64,000 nt of DNA from Hymenolepis diminuta (taxonomy: Eukaryota > Platyhelminthes > Cestoda > Cyclophyllidea > Hymenolepididae): NCBI GenBank assembly GCA_900708905.1, contig CAADRB010000002.1:5968269-6032268 (forward strand). The letters run 5' to 3'. Position numbers and translations under genes: made by a program. The notes below the pieces were generated by a model. The model worked only from the letters and a program-made list of their open reading frames with translations, did no database searches and had not been told where the DNA came from. Shown piece after piece: positions 62,593 through 64,000 of the stretch; position 1 is the stretch's first letter; each line of letters opens with the position of its first letter.

Positions 62593-62962
62593 ATTCAACT
62601 TTCTGTGATCATAAAAAGTGAGCCAGATTACACTAAATTCACACAGAACGGACCTCCTGTGGCTTCTCCACTGGGATCTCGAAGTGGTTCATCCGACAAC
62701 AGCGCAGACATGCGCGGTAGTGATGGAAAATCGGAAGTTTACCAAGGTTCAGGAGGAGGATCAGGTAGGCTGCCGTCAGGAATTTATCAAGATCGTAATG
62801 TAGGAGATTTCAAGGCGTCTAGTGATGCAATTCCACCATCATCTCAATCTGCATATTCGTCAAATCAAATGAAAATTATCTCTGTTCTTGTCTCAATTGC
62901 TGGAATATTCTGTGTCCTCTTGCTTTTCATTATCGCGGCTCTCAAATGTGGGCTTCTGGACA
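62593..62962 (+). CDS. Protocadherin, coding exon 4 (end of repeat 7, stalk, transmembrane helix)
   Basis: Starts in phase 0 after TTTATAG with IQLSVIIKSEPDY, the last strand of EC7 (residues 921-933). An 80-residue Ser/Gly/Asn-rich stalk without cadherin features follows. A hydrophobic helix at about 1016-1037 (ISVLVSIAGIFCVLLLFIIA...) is the transmembrane segment, followed by a short KCGLLD juxtamembrane piece. The best donor is GACA|GTACGT (GT at 62963), which leaves phase 1, with the cytoplasmic tail encoded beyond the window. If that donor is not used, the frame stops at 62986-62988. That would give a receptor with a tail of only about a dozen residues. The exon end is less certain than the others because the base before GT is A. 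Confidence 0.9.
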
Positions 62963-64000
62963 GTACGTTTCACCAATTTAGCTTTTAATTAATAATTTTC
63001 ATATATTATTCACCCTTAATTCTTTAAATATTCTGTTGGTTATCTTGACCAGATTCCTAACCTTTATTAGTCTACTTCATACTAATCGTATTATTGAACA
63101 TAGCAAAACTTGTATTTGTATTGAAAGTTAATCCAAAATTGATTGAAAATGAGGAAATTAAATATATACATTTATATATTCAAGGTTGAGCAAAAAATTT
63201 ATTACAAGTCTCAACGCGGGAAAGTAAACGAATTAATAGACCGGAAAACGAGTCCAGTAAGATAAGAAAAGAAGGATGAAAAAATTATGTACTAAAATCA
63301 GATCATCAATATTCTTACATCGCTTTAATTTTGATTCGTGAATGAGATTATGTCCAAGATTTTTATATCTTGTTGACCAGTTATTTAAATCTGTGGTTGG
63401 CAATGTTACCTCGATTTATTGATTTCTTAGTTGGAATTAACAATGAGTTTCTAATATACTGAGTAATATTAGAATTCAACCAAAGAAAAATCCAATAAGG
63501 TTGTTCAGAGCAATATGCTATTTGGTTGGAATATCTACGAGATGCATTACATTGATTAATAATGTCGGGAGAGTGTTTTTGGTCTAAAATATTTAATCAG
63601 AGGTCGGAGGAGGGAAGGAACGGCCTATGTGCAATTCGTTTCATCAAGGCAGATGGATTTAACTATGCTTCTTTTACCGCAACTCTATTACAATACACCA
63701 AAAATAATTGATTAATTAATATCGCTTAAGAAACAGATAGTTAATTGGGATTTATTGACTAGAAAAATGGGTCTGAGTAATCTCCTACCGATTGTAAAGT
63801 GGGAGAAAAAGAAGTGTAGGATAGGATATGGGAAATATCGGAGGAAGTAGCTCTATCATTAAAGAATTAATTAATTAATTAAAAAGGGGTTCTTAGATGT
63901 ACTATTTCAAGCTCATTTACTACCGCACTCTCTACAGAGCAAAATTATAACAAAAAGTAACAAAATATAGGAGTTTAGAAAACTGTTAGAATATTTATTA
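62963..64000 (+). other. Start of the next protocadherin intron, or 3' flank
   Basis: AT-rich, with no exon recognised. No frame resembling a protocadherin cytoplasmic domain was found before the window ends. A tandem TTAA-type simple repeat occurs near 63866-63880. Confidence 0.6.

Overview
The window looks like AT-rich (roughly one-third GC by eye), gene-poor nuclear DNA of an invertebrate. The best guess is a parasitic flatworm, possibly a tapeworm. The reasons are the multi-kilobase introns with consensus GT-AG sites, a seven-repeat protocadherin, small secreted cysteine proteins in tandem, and abundant decayed repeats. The phylum assignment is an inference and the species is not determined. 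No prokaryotic operons, CRISPR arrays or rRNA genes are seen.

Two gene regions can be supported. On the minus strand, 7087-7898 holds a compact two-exon gene for a 142-residue secreted protein. It has a TATA box, a tiny first exon, a start codon split by the intron (AT|G), a signal peptide and a poly(A) signal. A broken tandem paralogue lies just upstream at 8305-8696. On the plus strand, from 41547 to beyond the right edge, are four coding exons of a protocadherin-type adhesion receptor: signal peptide, seven extracellular cadherin repeats, Ser/Gly-rich stalk and transmembrane helix. The first three introns are all phase 0 (about 8.7, 3.7 and 6.0 kb). The cytoplasmic tail continues outside the window. 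Its start codon sits four bases after a strong splice acceptor, so an untranslated exon or a trans-spliced leader must lie upstream. A GC- and CpG-rich island at about 34183-34580 is a candidate promoter and first exon.

The rest (about 90%) is intergenic or intronic. It contains a 1.3 kb decayed Tc1/mariner element with recognisable terminal inverted repeats (59835-61151) and a 3' fragment of a relative (17890-18105). It also contains a tRNA-derived SINE-like family, an inverted repeat pair (2479-2814 / 4615-4930), a 202-bp near-identical direct repeat (22356-22557 / 25444-25645) with older relatives, and a further dispersed family. Most short open frames elsewhere fit chance expectation in AT-rich DNA. 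No new multi-gene system is evident. The most distinctive items are the split-start secreted gene with its dead paralogue, the unexplained 5' end of the protocadherin gene, and the repeat families.
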